From assembly GCF_024599655.1 (NCBI RefSeq), contig NZ_CP102247.1, positions 992,001-1,056,000 on the forward strand: 64,000 bases of DNA, given 5' to 3'. The stretch is from Enterobacter asburiae. GTDB lineage: Bacteria; Pseudomonadota; Gammaproteobacteria; Enterobacterales; Enterobacteriaceae. The stretch's first letter is position 1. Each line of letters starts with the position of its first letter. Both the position numbers and the translations under genes were made by a program. This document shows positions 53,038 through 63,555 of the stretch, one piece after another. The notes under the pieces are model-generated. The model ran no database searches. It had not been told where the DNA came from and was given only the letters and a program-made list of their open reading frames with translations.

Positions 53038-53364
53038 ATGCGCAACAGTGAACATTACATCACCACCACCGGGTCGGAGCCGCTCGCGACCGACGACGAA
53101 ACGACCTGGTCATTTCCTGGGGCCATCATTGGCTTCGTCTCATGGCTGCTGGCGCTTGGCATTCCGTTTCTCATCTACGGCGGCAACACGCTGTTCTTCT
53201 TTCTCTACACCTGGCCTTTCTTTCTGGCGTTGATGCCCGTGGCGGTTGTCGTCGGGATTGCGCTGCACTCTCTGCTCAACGGTAAGCTCCTCTACAGCAC
53301 CGTAGTCACGATTGTGACGGTGGTTCTGATGTTTGGTCTGTTATTTTTGTGGCTCATGGGCTAA
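53038..53364 (+). CDS. ygbE: YgbE, DUF3561 inner-membrane protein
   Basis: This 108-residue membrane protein (107 in E. coli) has unknown function. A hydrophilic N-terminus of about 25 residues precedes three hydrophobic helices (about 30-50, 53-76 and 85-106). It lies between the sulfate operon and ftsB on the same strand, as in E. coli. An AGGATTAGCT ribosome site precedes the ATG. Confidence 0.93.
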   Translation: MRNSEHYITTTGSEPLATDDETTWSFPGAIIGFVSWLLALGIPFLIYGGNTLFFFLYTWPFFLALMPVAVVVGIALHSLLNGKLLYSTVVTIVTVVLMFGLLFLWLMG

Positions 53365-53530
53365 CTTCAGCCATAATTCAAACCGTAACCAACTGTGTAA
53401 CGATATTGTGCAGGACGATTCTGCGGAAAAAATGTGGTACATTTGCCCGCGATGTTGCGGCATCTCTGTTACCCCGGCGTAGTGCTCTGGGGAAGTCTTG
53501 GGATGATGATGCCGTTTTTCAGGGGGCAGG

Positions 53531-53842
53531 ATGGGTAAACTAACGCTGCTGTTGCTGGCTTTGCTAATCTGGCTGCAATATTCGCTGTGGTTCGGTAAGA
53601 ACGGACTGCACGACTATAGCCGGGTGAGCGATGACGTTGCGGCTCAGCAGGCAACAAACGCCAAACTTAAGGCGCGAAACGATCAACTCTTTGCTGAAAT
53701 TGATGACCTCAATGGCGGGCAAGAGGCGATTGAGGAACGCGCACGCAATGAACTCAGTATGACTAAGCCGGGCGAAACCTTTTATCGTCTGGTTCCGGAT
53801 GCGTCTAAACGCAATCAGGGCTCAGCACAAAACAATCGATAA
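53531..53842 (+). CDS. ftsB: Cell division protein FtsB
   Basis: FtsB is a bitopic divisome protein that joins FtsL and FtsQ in the complex that activates septal peptidoglycan synthesis. The 103-residue product equals the E. coli length. A membrane helix lies at residues 4-20 ([17 protein letters not shown]), followed by a periplasmic coiled coil (about 30-70) and a conserved [16 protein letters not shown] tail. GGGGGCAGG precedes the ATG. ispD starts 19 bp after the stop. Confidence 0.97.
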   Translation: MGKLTLLLLALLIWLQYSLWFGKNGLHDYSRVSDDVAAQQATNAKLKARNDQLFAEIDDLNGGQEAIEERARNELSMTKPGETFYRLVPDASKRNQGSAQNNR

Positions 53843-53861
53843 TCAGGCCCAGGATTACGAC

Positions 53862-54572
53862 ATGGCAGTAACTTTTTCGGACGTATGCGCCGTGGTGCCG
53901 GCCGCAGGTTTTGGCCGGCGCATGCAGACAGAATGTCCCAAGCAGTACCTCTCTATTGGCGATAAAACGATCCTCGAGCACGCCGTGGCGGCGCTGCTGG
54001 CGCACCCGCGGGTGACGCGGGCGATCATCGCTATCAGCCCTGGCGATGCGCGCTTCGCGCAGCTGCCGCTGGCAAATCATCCGCAGATTACCGTCGTTGA
54101 CGGTGGCGCCGAGCGCGCCGATTCCGTGCTGGCGGGCATTCAGGCCGCCGGAAACGCGCCGTGGGTGCTGGTGCATGATGCGGCGCGTCCGTGTCTGCAT
54201 CAGGACGATCTTGCGCGCCTGCTGGCCCTGAGCGAAACAAGCAAGGTTGGCGGGATTCTGGCCGCGCCGGTGCGCGACACCATGAAGCGCGCCGAGCCGG
54301 GCAAACAGGCTATCGCCCACACCGTCGATCGCGTCGATTTATGGCACGCGCTGACGCCACAATTTTTCCCCCGCGAATTACTCCACGACTGCTTAACGCG
54401 TGCGCTTAAAGAAGGTGCGACCATCACGGACGAAGCCTCTGCGCTGGAATATTGCGGTTTCCACCCTGAGCTTGTTGAAGGACGCGCTGATAATATTAAA
54501 GTGACGCGTCCGGAAGATTTACAGCTTGCGGAATTCTATCTTACCCGTTCGACCCATCAGGAGAAGGCATAA
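53862..54572 (+). CDS. ispD: 2-C-methyl-D-erythritol 4-phosphate cytidylyltransferase IspD
   Basis: IspD transfers CMP to methylerythritol phosphate in the non-mevalonate isoprenoid pathway. The ATG at 53862 gives 236 residues, as in E. coli; an in-frame ATG inside ftsB (53799) is rejected. The nucleotide loop [19 protein letters not shown] is near residue 13, followed by VHDAARPC and [10 protein letters not shown]. The stop overlaps the ispF start by one base. Confidence 0.97.
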   Translation: MAVTFSDVCAVVPAAGFGRRMQTECPKQYLSIGDKTILEHAVAALLAHPRVTRAIIAISPGDARFAQLPLANHPQITVVDGGAERADSVLAGIQAAGNAPWVLVHDAARPCLHQDDLARLLALSETSKVGGILAAPVRDTMKRAEPGKQAIAHTVDRVDLWHALTPQFFPRELLHDCLTRALKEGATITDEASALEYCGFHPELVEGRADNIKVTRPEDLQLAEFYLTRSTHQEKA

Positions 54573-55051
54573 TGCGAATTGGACACGGTTTTGATGTACA
54601 CGCCTTTGGCGGAGAAGGCCCAATTATCATTGGCGGCGTGCGCATTCCTTATGAAAAAGGACTGCTGGCGCATTCTGATGGCGACGTGGCGCTGCATGCG
54701 CTGACCGATGCGCTGCTGGGCGCTGCCGCGCTGGGTGATATCGGCAAGCTGTTCCCGGACACTGACCCGGCATTTAAAGGGGCGGACAGCCGCGAGCTGC
54801 TGCGCGAAGCGTGGCGCCGCATTCAGGCGAAAGGCTACACCCTCGGCAACGTCGACGTGACGATTATTGCCCAGGCCCCGAAAATGCTGCCGCACATTCC
54901 GCAGATGCGCGTCTTTATTGCAGAAGATCTGGGCTGCCATATGGACGACGTGAACGTCAAAGCGACGACGACCGAGAAGCTGGGCTTTACCGGGCGTGGC
55001 GAAGGGATTGCCTGTGAAGCCGTAGCGCTGCTGCTGAAGGCGAGCAAATGA
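54572..55051 (+). CDS. ispF: 2-C-methyl-D-erythritol 2,4-cyclodiphosphate synthase IspF
   Basis: IspF closes the cyclodiphosphate ring two steps after IspD. The 159-residue product equals the E. coli length. Zinc ligands are Asp8 and His10 in [10 protein letters not shown] and the histidine of [14 protein letters not shown]. The [18 protein letters not shown] loop and the [16 protein letters not shown] tail are conserved. It overlaps truD by 4 bp (ATGA). Confidence 0.98.
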   Translation: MRIGHGFDVHAFGGEGPIIIGGVRIPYEKGLLAHSDGDVALHALTDALLGAAALGDIGKLFPDTDPAFKGADSRELLREAWRRIQAKGYTLGNVDVTIIAQAPKMLPHIPQMRVFIAEDLGCHMDDVNVKATTTEKLGFTGRGEGIACEAVALLLKASK

Positions 55052-56077
55052 CGGACTTCGACAACCTGACATACCTGCACGGTAAACCGCAGGGGAACGG
55101 GGTGCTGAAAGCCAGCCCGGAAGATTTCCTCGTGGTGGAGGATCTGGGCTTTGAGCCGGATGGCGAAGGTGAACATATCCTGGTGCGTATTCTGAAAAAT
55201 GGCTGCAATACCCGCTTTGTGGCCGATGCGCTGGCAAAATTCCTCAAAATTCATGCCCGCGAAGTGAGCTTTGCCGGGCAGAAAGATAAACACGCCGTCA
55301 CTGAACAGTGGCTCTGCGCGCGCGTTCCCGGCAATACGATGCCTGATTTAAGCAAATTTGAGCTTGAAGGCTGTAAGGTATTGGAGTTCGCCCGCCACAA
55401 GCGCAAGCTGCGTCTGGGGGCACTGAAGGGGAACGACTTTACGCTGGTGCTGCGTGAAGTGTCCGATCGCGATGACGTTGAGAAGCGTCTGAGCGCGATT
55501 CAAGAGCTGGGCGTACCGAACTACTTTGGCGCGCAGCGCTTTGGCATTGGCGGCAGCAACCTGCAGGGTGCGCTGCGCTGGGCGCAAAGCGATGCACCGG
55601 TGCGCGACAGGAATAAACGCAGTTTTTGGTTGTCGGCGGCCCGCAGCGCGTTGTTTAATCAGATTGTGAGCGAAAGGCTGAAAAAACCGGACGCGAATCA
55701 AGTTGTTGTTGGCGATGCGCTACAATTAGCGGGACGCGGAAGCTGGTTTGTGGCAACGGCCGAAGAAATGGCCGATGTGCAATCGCGCGTGGACGCAAAA
55801 GCGCTGATGATTACCGCCGCGCTGCCCGGTACAGGCGACTGGGGAACACAGGGCGACGCGCTGGCCGCCGAGCAGTCAGCCGTAGCGGATGCGCCAGAAT
55901 TGCAGTCCTTGCTGGTGCGGGAAAAAGTCGAAGCGGCACGCCGCGCGATGCTGCTCTATCCGCAGCAGTTAAGCTGGAACTGGTGGGATGACGTAACCGT
56001 CGAGTTACGCTTCTGGCTACCGGCAGGTAGCTTTGCCACCAGTGTTGTCAGGGAACTTATCAACACCTCGGGTGATT

Positions 56078-56097
<20 letters not shown>
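55048..56097 (+). CDS. truD: tRNA pseudouridine(13) synthase TruD
   Basis: TruD makes pseudouridine 13 in tRNA-Glu. The 349-residue product equals the E. coli length. The catalytic aspartate lies in [14 protein letters not shown] (about residue 80), and the family motif [20 protein letters not shown] is near residue 153. A TRUD insertion domain occupies about 155-305. It overlaps ispF and shares its last 20 bp with surE. Confidence 0.97.
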
Positions 56098-57459
<1,362 letters not shown>

Positions 57460-57575
57460 GACTCGGAATTATCCAGGGTTATTAAGGCAAATTCAGCGTA
57501 TGGTGTGGCGCGAAAGATTCGTGCCATCACGGTAAATTTTAAGTCACTGGTAGTTAACACATTCCTGGGGGATAA

Positions 57576-58700
57576 ATGAGCGCGGGAAGCCCTAAATTCA
57601 CCATCAGCCGTGTTGCGGCATTATCACTGGTTTCGCTCTGGCTGGCAGGCTGTACAAGTTCTAACAACGCGCCTGCGCCCGTCAGTTCTGTCGGCGGAAA
57701 CAGCGGCTCGGGTAACACGTCCAGCGGAATGTTGATCACACCGCCGCCTAAAATGGGTACTGCTGCGCAGCAGCAAACACCACAAATTCAGCCTGTGCAA
57801 CATCCTGTTACACAGCCAATGCAGGTTCAGCCAGTGGAACAGCCTGTTCAGACCCAAAATGGCCGCATAGTCTATAACCGTCAGTATGGGAACATTCCGA
57901 AAGGCAGCTATACCGGTGGCAGTACCTATACCGTGAAACGCGGCGATACGCTGTTCTACATTGCGTGGATCACCGGGAACGATTTCCGTGACCTCGCGCA
58001 GCGCAATAACGTCCAAGCCCCGTATGGTCTGGAAGTGGGGCAAACGCTCCAGGTTGGTAACGCAACGGGCACGCCGCTTACGCCTGGCAACACCGTTTCA
58101 GCGGCCGATGTGACGGCTCAAAATAACAGCGTTAAGCCTGCACAAAAATCCACCACGGTGGTTGCTTCACAACCTGTAATTACGTATTCTGAGGATTCAG
58201 GTGATCAGACTGCTAACAAAATGTTGCCGAATAATAAAGGGACTGCGACTGTTGTCACAGCACCGGTTACGGCACCTGTGGTTAGCTCTACTGAACCGAC
58301 TGCCAGCAGTATGACCTCCAGTTCGCCAATCTCTGCATGGCGCTGGCCAACTGACGGCAAGGTTATCGAGAACTTCTCTTCCTCCGAGGGGGGAAATAAA
58401 GGGATCGATATCGCAGGGAGTAAAGGACAGGCTATCATCGCGACCGCAGACGGGCGCGTTGTGTATGCCGGTAACGCTCTGCGCGGTTACGGTAATCTTA
58501 TTATCATCAAACATAACGATGATTACCTGAGTGCCTACGCCCATAACGACACAATGCTGGTCCGGGAACAACAAGAAGTTAAGGCGGGGCAAAAAATCGC
58601 TACCATGGGTAGCACCGGAACCAGTTCTACACGCTTGCATTTTGAAATTCGTTACAAGGGGAAATCCGTAAACCCGCTGCAGTATTTGCCGCAGCGATAA
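57576..58700 (+). CDS. nlpD: Murein hydrolase activator NlpD
   Basis: NlpD is an outer-membrane lipoprotein that activates the amidase AmiC at the septum. The 374-residue product (379 in E. coli) has lipobox LAGC with Cys26. A Gln/Pro/Thr-rich linker follows, then LysM ([31 protein letters not shown], about 115-160), and a C-terminal LytM/M23 domain (from about 265) ending with [22 protein letters not shown]. The M23 zinc histidine set is incomplete, as in other NlpD, so it is not itself an endopeptidase. Its coding region contains the rpoS promoter. Confidence 0.96.
   Translation: MSAGSPKFTISRVAALSLVSLWLAGCTSSNNAPAPVSSVGGNSGSGNTSSGMLITPPPKMGTAAQQQTPQIQPVQHPVTQPMQVQPVEQPVQTQNGRIVYNRQYGNIPKGSYTGGSTYTVKRGDTLFYIAWITGNDFRDLAQRNNVQAPYGLEVGQTLQVGNATGTPLTPGNTVSAADVTAQNNSVKPAQKSTTVVASQPVITYSEDSGDQTANKMLPNNKGTATVVTAPVTAPVVSSTEPTASSMTSSSPISAWRWPTDGKVIENFSSSEGGNKGIDIAGSKGQAIIATADGRVVYAGNALRGYGNLIIIKHNDDYLSAYAHNDTMLVREQQEVKAGQKIATMGSTGTSSTRLHFEIRYKGKSVNPLQYLPQR
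58162..58190 (+). promoter_or_regulatory. Candidate rpoS promoter inside nlpD
   Basis: TTGCTT (58162-58167) and TATTCT (58185-58190) are spaced exactly 17 bp apart. A start near 58197 would give a leader of about 563 nt to the rpoS ATG. In E. coli the main rpoS promoter lies in nlpD, with a leader of about 567 nt (recalled), so position and spacing agree. Confidence 0.7.
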
Positions 58701-58759
58701 TTTGACGGGGCATGCCAGCCAGGGTGTCTCGTTCAGGGATCACGGGTAGGAGCCACCTT
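58640..58759 (+). promoter_or_regulatory. rpoS mRNA leader with self-inhibitory hairpin and sRNA target
   Basis: The segment from TTTGAAATTC through CAAGGGGAAATCCGTAAACC is nearly identical to the E. coli rpoS leader element that folds over the ribosome site and is opened by DsrA, RprA and ArcZ. A CGCTGC/GCAGCG hairpin lies at 58675-58696. The ribosome site region GGATCACGGGTAGGAGCC is conserved just before the ATG. Between them, about 58700-58735, the sequence differs from E. coli. Confidence 0.7.
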
Positions 58760-59752
58760 ATGAGTCAGAATACGCTGAAAGTTCATGATTTAAATGAAGA
58801 CGCGGAATTTGATGAGAACGGAGTAGAGGCTTTTGACGAAAAAGCCTTAGTAGAAGAGGAACCCAGTGATAACGATTTGGCTGAAGAAGAGCTGTTATCG
58901 CAGGGCGCCACACAGCGTGTACTGGACGCGACTCAGCTTTACCTTGGGGAGATTGGTTACTCCCCACTGCTAACGGCCGAAGAAGAAGTCTATTTCGCAC
59001 GTCGTGCTTTGCGTGGTGATGTTGCCTCGCGTCGTCGCATGATTGAAAGTAACCTGCGACTGGTCGTGAAAATTGCCCGCCGTTACGGCAATCGTGGTCT
59101 GGCTCTGCTGGATCTGATTGAAGAGGGCAACTTAGGTCTCATCCGCGCAGTTGAGAAGTTTGACCCGGAACGCGGGTTCCGTTTCTCAACCTACGCGACC
59201 TGGTGGATTCGTCAGACCATCGAACGGGCTATTATGAACCAGACCCGTACGATCCGCCTGCCGATTCACATCGTCAAAGAGTTGAACGTTTATCTGCGTA
59301 CCGCGCGCGAGTTGTCCCATAAACTGGACCACGAGCCAAGCGCAGAAGAAATTGCCGAACAACTCGATAAACCGGTTGATGACGTAAGCCGTATGCTGCG
59401 TCTCAACGAGCGCATTACCTCCGTTGACACCCCGCTGGGTGGCGACTCCGAAAAAGCGCTGCTGGACATCCTGGCCGATGAAAAAGACAACGGTCCGGAA
59501 GACACCACGCAGGACGATGACATGAAGCAGAGCATCGTCAAATGGCTGTTCGAACTGAACGCCAAACAGCGTGAAGTGCTGGCACGTCGTTTCGGTTTAC
59601 TGGGGTATGAAGCTGCGACACTGGAAGACGTCGGCCGTGAAATTGGCCTGACCCGTGAACGTGTTCGTCAGATTCAGGTTGAAGGTCTGCGCCGCCTGCG
59701 TGAAATCCTGCAGGGGCAAGGTCTGAATATCGAAGCGCTGTTCCGCGAATAA
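58760..59752 (+). CDS. rpoS: RNA polymerase sigma factor RpoS (sigma-38)
   Basis: RpoS directs transcription in stationary phase and general stress. The ATG at 58760 after TAGGAG gives 330 residues, as in E. coli; an in-frame ATG at 58712 is rejected. Region 1.2 starts near residue 53 ([21 protein letters not shown]), region 2 holds [35 protein letters not shown] (2.3-2.4) and region 3 the [13 protein letters not shown] start. The region 4.2 helix-turn-helix is [29 protein letters not shown]. The frame is intact, so this is not one of the frequent rpoS mutants. A terminator follows. Confidence 0.98.
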   Translation: MSQNTLKVHDLNEDAEFDENGVEAFDEKALVEEEPSDNDLAEEELLSQGATQRVLDATQLYLGEIGYSPLLTAEEEVYFARRALRGDVASRRRMIESNLRLVVKIARRYGNRGLALLDLIEEGNLGLIRAVEKFDPERGFRFSTYATWWIRQTIERAIMNQTRTIRLPIHIVKELNVYLRTARELSHKLDHEPSAEEIAEQLDKPVDDVSRMLRLNERITSVDTPLGGDSEKALLDILADEKDNGPEDTTQDDDMKQSIVKWLFELNAKQREVLARRFGLLGYEAATLEDVGREIGLTRERVRQIQVEGLRRLREILQGQGLNIEALFRE

Positions 59753-59764
59753 GCAACCTTTCGT

Positions 59765-59800
59765 CAAAAAAGGCCCGTCGTGAGACGGGCCTTTTTCTTT
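59765..59800. terminator. Bidirectional terminator after rpoS
   Basis: The stem AAAAGGCCCGTC/GACGGGCCTTTTT with loop GTGA has an A-run before and TTTTTCTTTT after it. It separates rpoS from the convergent NTF2-like gene. Confidence 0.92.
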
Positions 59801-59804
59801 TGCG

Positions 59805-60182
59805 CTACGGCTGCGCCGTTTCGTGCAGCAGGCGCCACACTATCCGATCGCCTTCCTGATTGAGCACCGCGGTTGACCAGCGCACGTTGACGGGCAGGTC
59901 GGGCCGGGTTTGCGTCTCCCGGTAGTGCAGCACCGCGCCACGATCCCAGCGCTCGATCGTGGATAATTCGTCAATGACGATCTTCAGTCCGGGACGGCTT
60001 CCGCGCTGTTTTTCCAGAAAACTGACCAGACCGGCATAGTCGATATGAGCGCCGCCCGGCGGGATCATCAGGAAATCTGGACGGAAGCGGGCGAGCAGGG
60101 CGTCGGAATCACCTTCACCTTTGCCTAACCAGTCTTCGAGCGCAATGTGGAGGTCGATAATGTCGTGTTCGAAAGGCGTCAT
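59805..60182 (-). CDS. NTF2-like (SnoaL/DUF4440 type) protein
   Basis: I do not recognise a specific function. The 125-residue soluble protein has the small cone-shaped NTF2-like pattern: an N-terminal helix pair (MTPFEHDIIDLHIALEDWL), DALLARFRPDFLMIPPGGAHIDYAGLVSFLEKQ, then strands (VIDELSTIERWDRGAVLHYRETQT; WSTAVLNQEGDRIVWRLLHETAQ) resembling DUF4440. Its start overlaps the stop of the MFS gene by 4 bp (ATGA), so the two are translated together. It may process or bind the compound handled by the transporter; this is inference. Confidence 0.72.
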   Translation of the reverse strand: MTPFEHDIIDLHIALEDWLGKGEGDSDALLARFRPDFLMIPPGGAHIDYAGLVSFLEKQRGSRPGLKIVIDELSTIERWDRGAVLHYRETQTRPDLPVNVRWSTAVLNQEGDRIVWRLLHETAQP

Positions 60183-61381
60183 GGATTCTCCTGTCGCAGC
60201 TGGGTGAGCACCTGCGTATTGTTAAGACGAAAAACGTACAGTACAGGCAGCAAGGTCATGCCTGCGGCAAAAATAAACATCCCGTGCCAGGCAGCGAGCG
60301 GTGGCAGCCAGGTCTGCGCCAGGTTCAGCGCCTGCGCCAGCAGCAGGGCTCCGGCAAAAAAGCTCAGCTGACGATTAAGATTCCACAGCGCGCTGGCATC
60401 CGGCATCTCTTCCCGGCGCGTCGACAGGAAAGCGCTGCTCTGAGCCGTACTGCTGCACAGGCTTCCCCCCGCGCCCATCAGAGTAAACGCAGCGGCAGGC
60501 AGCAGCGTAGCCGAACTGACGTTAATCAAAAGCAGGATACCCGTCGCCTGCAACAGGCAGCCGATGACGATCAGCGGTCGGGGGCCGATACGGTTAAAAT
60601 AGCGTCCCGTTGCCGTGATGGCGATAAACGATGCTACGGACCACGGCAGCATGAGCATCCCCGTTGCGGCGGGGCTCATGTTCGCCACGTGCTGAAGATA
60701 AAACATGCCCGTGACGTTCACCCCAATAAACATGCCGGGTACGCAGATATAGATAAGCATGGAAAAACGCAAAAGCGGGTCCGCAAGCAGCGACAGGTTT
60801 AACAGTCTGGCCGCTTTCATCGCGGGCATTTCGTGTTTAAGCCACAGGCAGGCTAAAACAAAGGTCACGATAGCGACCGGTAGCGTGGCGAAAAATATCC
60901 ATCGCCAGCTTAGCGTCTGCACCAGCAGCCCCCCGATAGCCGGGGAGCAGGCCGGGGCAAGCAGCGCGACCAGCATCACCGCCGAGGAGAGTCGGGCCCG
61001 CTCGTGAGGCTTAAACTGTTGCCAGGTCAGCGCCTGTCCGACTGGGATCAGTAAGCCTCCTCCCACGCCCTGGAGTACTCGCCAGGCGATCAGACCCTCA
61101 AGCGTTGCAGACAGGCCCGCCGCTGCGGAGGCTGCGCTGAACAGAAAAAGCGAGAGCAGGATGACGCGCTTTGGCCCGATGCGTAGTGTGAGCACGCTGC
61201 TGAACGGGATCACCAGCGTCAGGCCGGCAATGTACCCGTTACTAACCCAGGCAAGAGCTGAAGGCGTGGTGTTAAACGTGTGAGCCATTGCCGGGAACGC
61301 GACGCTGGCAATGAACATATTGATCAAATCAAGAAAAAAGCCCAGCAGATAAACAACGGCGACTTTGCTGCGATACGTCAT
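60179..61381 (-). CDS. MFS drug-type efflux transporter
   Basis: This is a predicted proton-driven exporter of the major facilitator superfamily. The ATG at 61381 with GGAGG upstream gives 400 residues. About 12 hydrophobic helices are present. Motif A-like LRIGPKRVILLS lies near residue 66, and motif C-like ALLAPACSPAIGGLLVQ, the proline/glycine pattern of exporters, near 140. A LysR regulator is divergently encoded, with a perfect palindrome between. Substrate unknown. Confidence 0.82.
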   Translation of the reverse strand: MTYRSKVAVVYLLGFFLDLINMFIASVAFPAMAHTFNTTPSALAWVSNGYIAGLTLVIPFSSVLTLRIGPKRVILLSLFLFSAASAAAGLSATLEGLIAWRVLQGVGGGLLIPVGQALTWQQFKPHERARLSSAVMLVALLAPACSPAIGGLLVQTLSWRWIFFATLPVAIVTFVLACLWLKHEMPAMKAARLLNLSLLADPLLRFSMLIYICVPGMFIGVNVTGMFYLQHVANMSPAATGMLMLPWSVASFIAITATGRYFNRIGPRPLIVIGCLLQATGILLLINVSSATLLPAAAFTLMGAGGSLCSSTAQSSAFLSTRREEMPDASALWNLNRQLSFFAGALLLAQALNLAQTWLPPLAAWHGMFIFAAGMTLLPVLYVFRLNNTQVLTQLRQENP

Positions 61382-61452
61382 GGTGGATCCTCCGGTGAGG
61401 TGGCGTATCGTATCGACCACGGAAGCACGGATAAACCTGACAAAGCGCGATA

Positions 61453-61477
61453 TACTGTCAAAAATATTTTGACAGTA
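61453..61477. promoter_or_regulatory. Perfect palindrome in the LysR/MFS divergent promoter
   Basis: The 11-bp arms TACTGTCAAAA (61453-61463) and TTTTGACAGTA (61467-61477) surround ATA. The core TGTC-N11-GACA fits the T-N11-A LysR box. It lies 10 bp upstream of the LysR start codon and 72 bp upstream of the MFS gene. Confidence 0.8.
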
Positions 61478-61486
61478 AAAGACGTG

Positions 61487-62377
61487 ATGATGATTAACTT
61501 ACAGCGGACGCAGATGTTTGTCGCGGTGGCCGACACCGGCAGTTTCACTGCCGCAGCCGAGGCGATGGGGCTGACAAAAGCCGTGGTCAGCTTCAATATT
61601 CGCCAGCTTGAAGATGAGCTGGGCGTTACGCTGCTGCTGCGCTCCACCCGCCGCCTGACGTTAACCGAGGCGGGCGCGCTTTTTCATCAGCGCAGCGTGG
61701 CGCTTCTGAAGGATGCAGAACGGCTGCAGGATGATGTCCGCGCGAATCATGCGGGGCTTACTGGCGAACTGCGGATCACGACTACCCCCGAGTATGGCTC
61801 ACAGGTGGTGGTGCCGCTGCTGGCCAGGTTTAGCCAGCAGCACCCGGATCTTCGCGTGCGGCATGTTTCATCGTCCCTGCACGCCGACCTTATCTCGGAG
61901 CGCTTTGACGTGGCCATCCGGCTGGGAACGCTTGCCGATTCGCGCAACCACGCCGCGCTGATTTCGCACTTCTCCATTCTCCCCGTCGCGACGCCCGGGT
62001 GGCTCGTTAACCATCCGATCGAAACGCTTGCGCAGCTGGCCCACGCGGACTGGATTATTCACGAGCGTCTGGCCTCGCCGCTGCGCTGGCAGGTGAGAGA
62101 TGCCAGCGGTGCGCCTGAAATGCTGGAGATAAAAAAAGCGCCGCGCCTGTTTGCCGACAGCGCTCAGGCTCTTATGGCTTTTGCGCTCGCTGGCGGAGGC
62201 GTGGCGTTACTGCCGGAATGGCTGGCGCGCGATGCGCTTGATGCGGGAAAACTGGTCCCGGTTTTACCGGAATATACCTTTGCGCAGCAGGGCATCTATG
62301 CGGTTTATCCCGATGCCCGGCATGTGTCAGCGAAAGTGCGCATCTTTATCGATTTTATGCGCGCCAGCGTGAATTAA
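61487..62377 (+). CDS. LysR-family transcriptional regulator
   Basis: The 296-residue protein starts at ATG 61487 (ATG 61490 and GTG 61484 are close alternatives). The N-terminal helix-turn-helix reads GSFTAAAEAMGLTKAVVSFNIRQLEDELGVTLLLRSTRRLTLTEAG (about residues 18-63). The effector domain begins near residue 92 (GELRITTTPEYGSQVVVPLLARF). It probably controls the divergent MFS/NTF2-like operon and itself through the 61453-61477 palindrome (inference). Its stop overlaps the hosA stop by 4 bp in convergent orientation. Confidence 0.88.
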   Translation: MMINLQRTQMFVAVADTGSFTAAAEAMGLTKAVVSFNIRQLEDELGVTLLLRSTRRLTLTEAGALFHQRSVALLKDAERLQDDVRANHAGLTGELRITTTPEYGSQVVVPLLARFSQQHPDLRVRHVSSSLHADLISERFDVAIRLGTLADSRNHAALISHFSILPVATPGWLVNHPIETLAQLAHADWIIHERLASPLRWQVRDASGAPEMLEIKKAPRLFADSAQALMAFALAGGGVALLPEWLARDALDAGKLVPVLPEYTFAQQGIYAVYPDARHVSAKVRIFIDFMRASVN

Positions 62378-62781
62378 TCGTGCATCATCTTTTTGATGAG
62401 CGCGGAGAACTGCTCCCGCTCGGCCTTGTTAAGACGTCCTAAAAACGCCTCATCCACCTCGTTGCCAACCGGTTTACAGCCCGCAAGCAGGGCTTCTCCT
62501 TCCGGCGTCAGGAAGACAAACCGGCGGCGCTTATCGGCCGGATCGTGCTCGCGTTTGACCAGACCGCGCGCCTCCATGCGGCTGAGCATCTCCGCCAGGG
62601 TCGCTTTCGTGCTGACCGCCACTTCGGTCAATGCCACCTGTTCAATACCCGGATGCTCGGCAATGGAGCGCATAACCGCATACTGTGGCTTGGTCAGTTC
62701 CGGCAAGGCATGCTGCCACTGCGCGGTATGCTGTTGAAAAAGCTGACGTAACAGGTGGAACGCCTCTTGTCTTAGTTCCAT
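62374..62781 (-). CDS. hosA: MarR-family regulator HosA
   Basis: HosA is a MarR-family repressor which in E. coli pathotypes represses the adjacent non-oxidative hydroxyarylic acid decarboxylase operon and is released by 4-hydroxybenzoate (recalled literature). The ATG at 62781, with GGAG 6 bp upstream, gives 135 residues, the HosA length; a GTG two codons earlier is less likely. The winged helix has ELTKPQYAVMRSIAEHPGIEQVALTEVAVSTKATLAEMLSRMEARGLVKREHDPADKRRRFVFLTPEG. It is divergent from the UbiX-like gene, with two palindromic sites between. Confidence 0.88.
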   Translation of the reverse strand: MELRQEAFHLLRQLFQQHTAQWQHALPELTKPQYAVMRSIAEHPGIEQVALTEVAVSTKATLAEMLSRMEARGLVKREHDPADKRRRFVFLTPEGEALLAGCKPVGNEVDEAFLGRLNKAEREQFSALIKKMMHD

Positions 62782-62866
62782 GAACACTCCGACGGAAAAA
62801 ATCTCCCCCTATGATAGCCGCTATTGCTCTCAATTTTAACGCGGCATTTTTTAGCCATTCGTGTGA

Positions 62867-62878
62867 TCGTATGCGAAC
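62867..62878. promoter_or_regulatory. HosA-type operator 1
   Basis: TCGTATGCGAAC lies inside the larger 18-bp GATCGT-ATGCGA-ACGATC symmetry (62865-62882). It closely resembles operator 2, 56 bp away, and is placed to act on hosA itself. Confidence 0.65.
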
Positions 62879-62914
62879 GATCTTGTCTGGAAAACAATCC
62901 TGGAGTAGTTTATT

Positions 62915-62935
62915 TATAATGTTCGTGTACGAACA
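62915..62935 (+). promoter_or_regulatory. -10 element and HosA-type operator 2 of the decarboxylase operon
   Basis: TATAAT (62915-62920) overlaps by one base the perfect palindrome TGTTCGT-GT-ACGAACA (62920-62935). This is close to the GTTCGTATACGAAC site I recall for HosA. Binding here would block the promoter, and the UbiX-like gene starts 17 bp downstream. No good -35 is seen. Confidence 0.75.
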
Positions 62936-62952
62936 AGTTATTGAGGTGATGA

Positions 62953-63555
62953 ATGAGATTGATAGTAGGAATGACGGGAGCAACGGGGGCGCCGCTGGGC
63001 GTGGCGCTGCTGCAGGCGCTGCGGGAAATACCGGAGGTGGAGACGCATCTGGTGATGTCGAAGTGGGCAAAAACCACCATTGAGCTGGAAACGCCTTACA
63101 CCGCGCAGGACGTTGCTGCCCTGGCTGACGTTGTCCACAGTCCGGCTGACCAGGCCGCCACCATCTCCTCCGGCTCGTTTCGCACCGACGGCATGATCGT
63201 CATTCCCTGCAGCATGAAAACGCTGGCGGGTATCCGCGCGGGCTACGCCGAAGGGCTGGTGGGACGTGCGGCGGACGTGGTGCTGAAAGAGGGGCGCAAG
63301 CTGGTGCTGGTGCCCCGTGAAACGCCGCTCAGCACCATTCATCTGGAGAACATGCTTGCCCTTTCCCGCATGGGCGTGGCGATGGTGCCGCCCATGCCTG
63401 CCTATTACAACCACCCGCAAACCGCCGATGACATCACCCAGCATATCGTGACCCGCGTGCTCGACCAGTTCGGTCTGGAGCATAAAAAGGCGCGCCGCTG
63501 GAACGGGCTGCGGGAGGCGAAACATTTTTCACAGGAGAATAAAGATGGCATTTGA
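62953..63555 (+). CDS. ecdB: UbiX-like flavin prenyltransferase of the hydroxyarylic acid decarboxylase operon (EcdB/Pad1 type)
   Basis: EcdB/Pad1-type proteins prenylate FMN to make the cofactor for the UbiD-like decarboxylase next to them. The 200-residue product starts MRLIVGMTGATGAPLGVALLQAL (nucleotide-binding loop). It has the family SGSFRTDGMIVIPCSMKTLAGIRAGYAEGL segment and the KLVLVPRETPLSTIHLENML motif. It overlaps the following gene by 11 bp. The same hosA-ecdBC arrangement is known near rpoS in some E. coli (O157-like) strains. It is distinct from the housekeeping ubiX. Confidence 0.9.
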   Translation: MRLIVGMTGATGAPLGVALLQALREIPEVETHLVMSKWAKTTIELETPYTAQDVAALADVVHSPADQAATISSGSFRTDGMIVIPCSMKTLAGIRAGYAEGLVGRAADVVLKEGRKLVLVPRETPLSTIHLENMLALSRMGVAMVPPMPAYYNHPQTADDITQHIVTRVLDQFGLEHKKARRWNGLREAKHFSQENKDGI

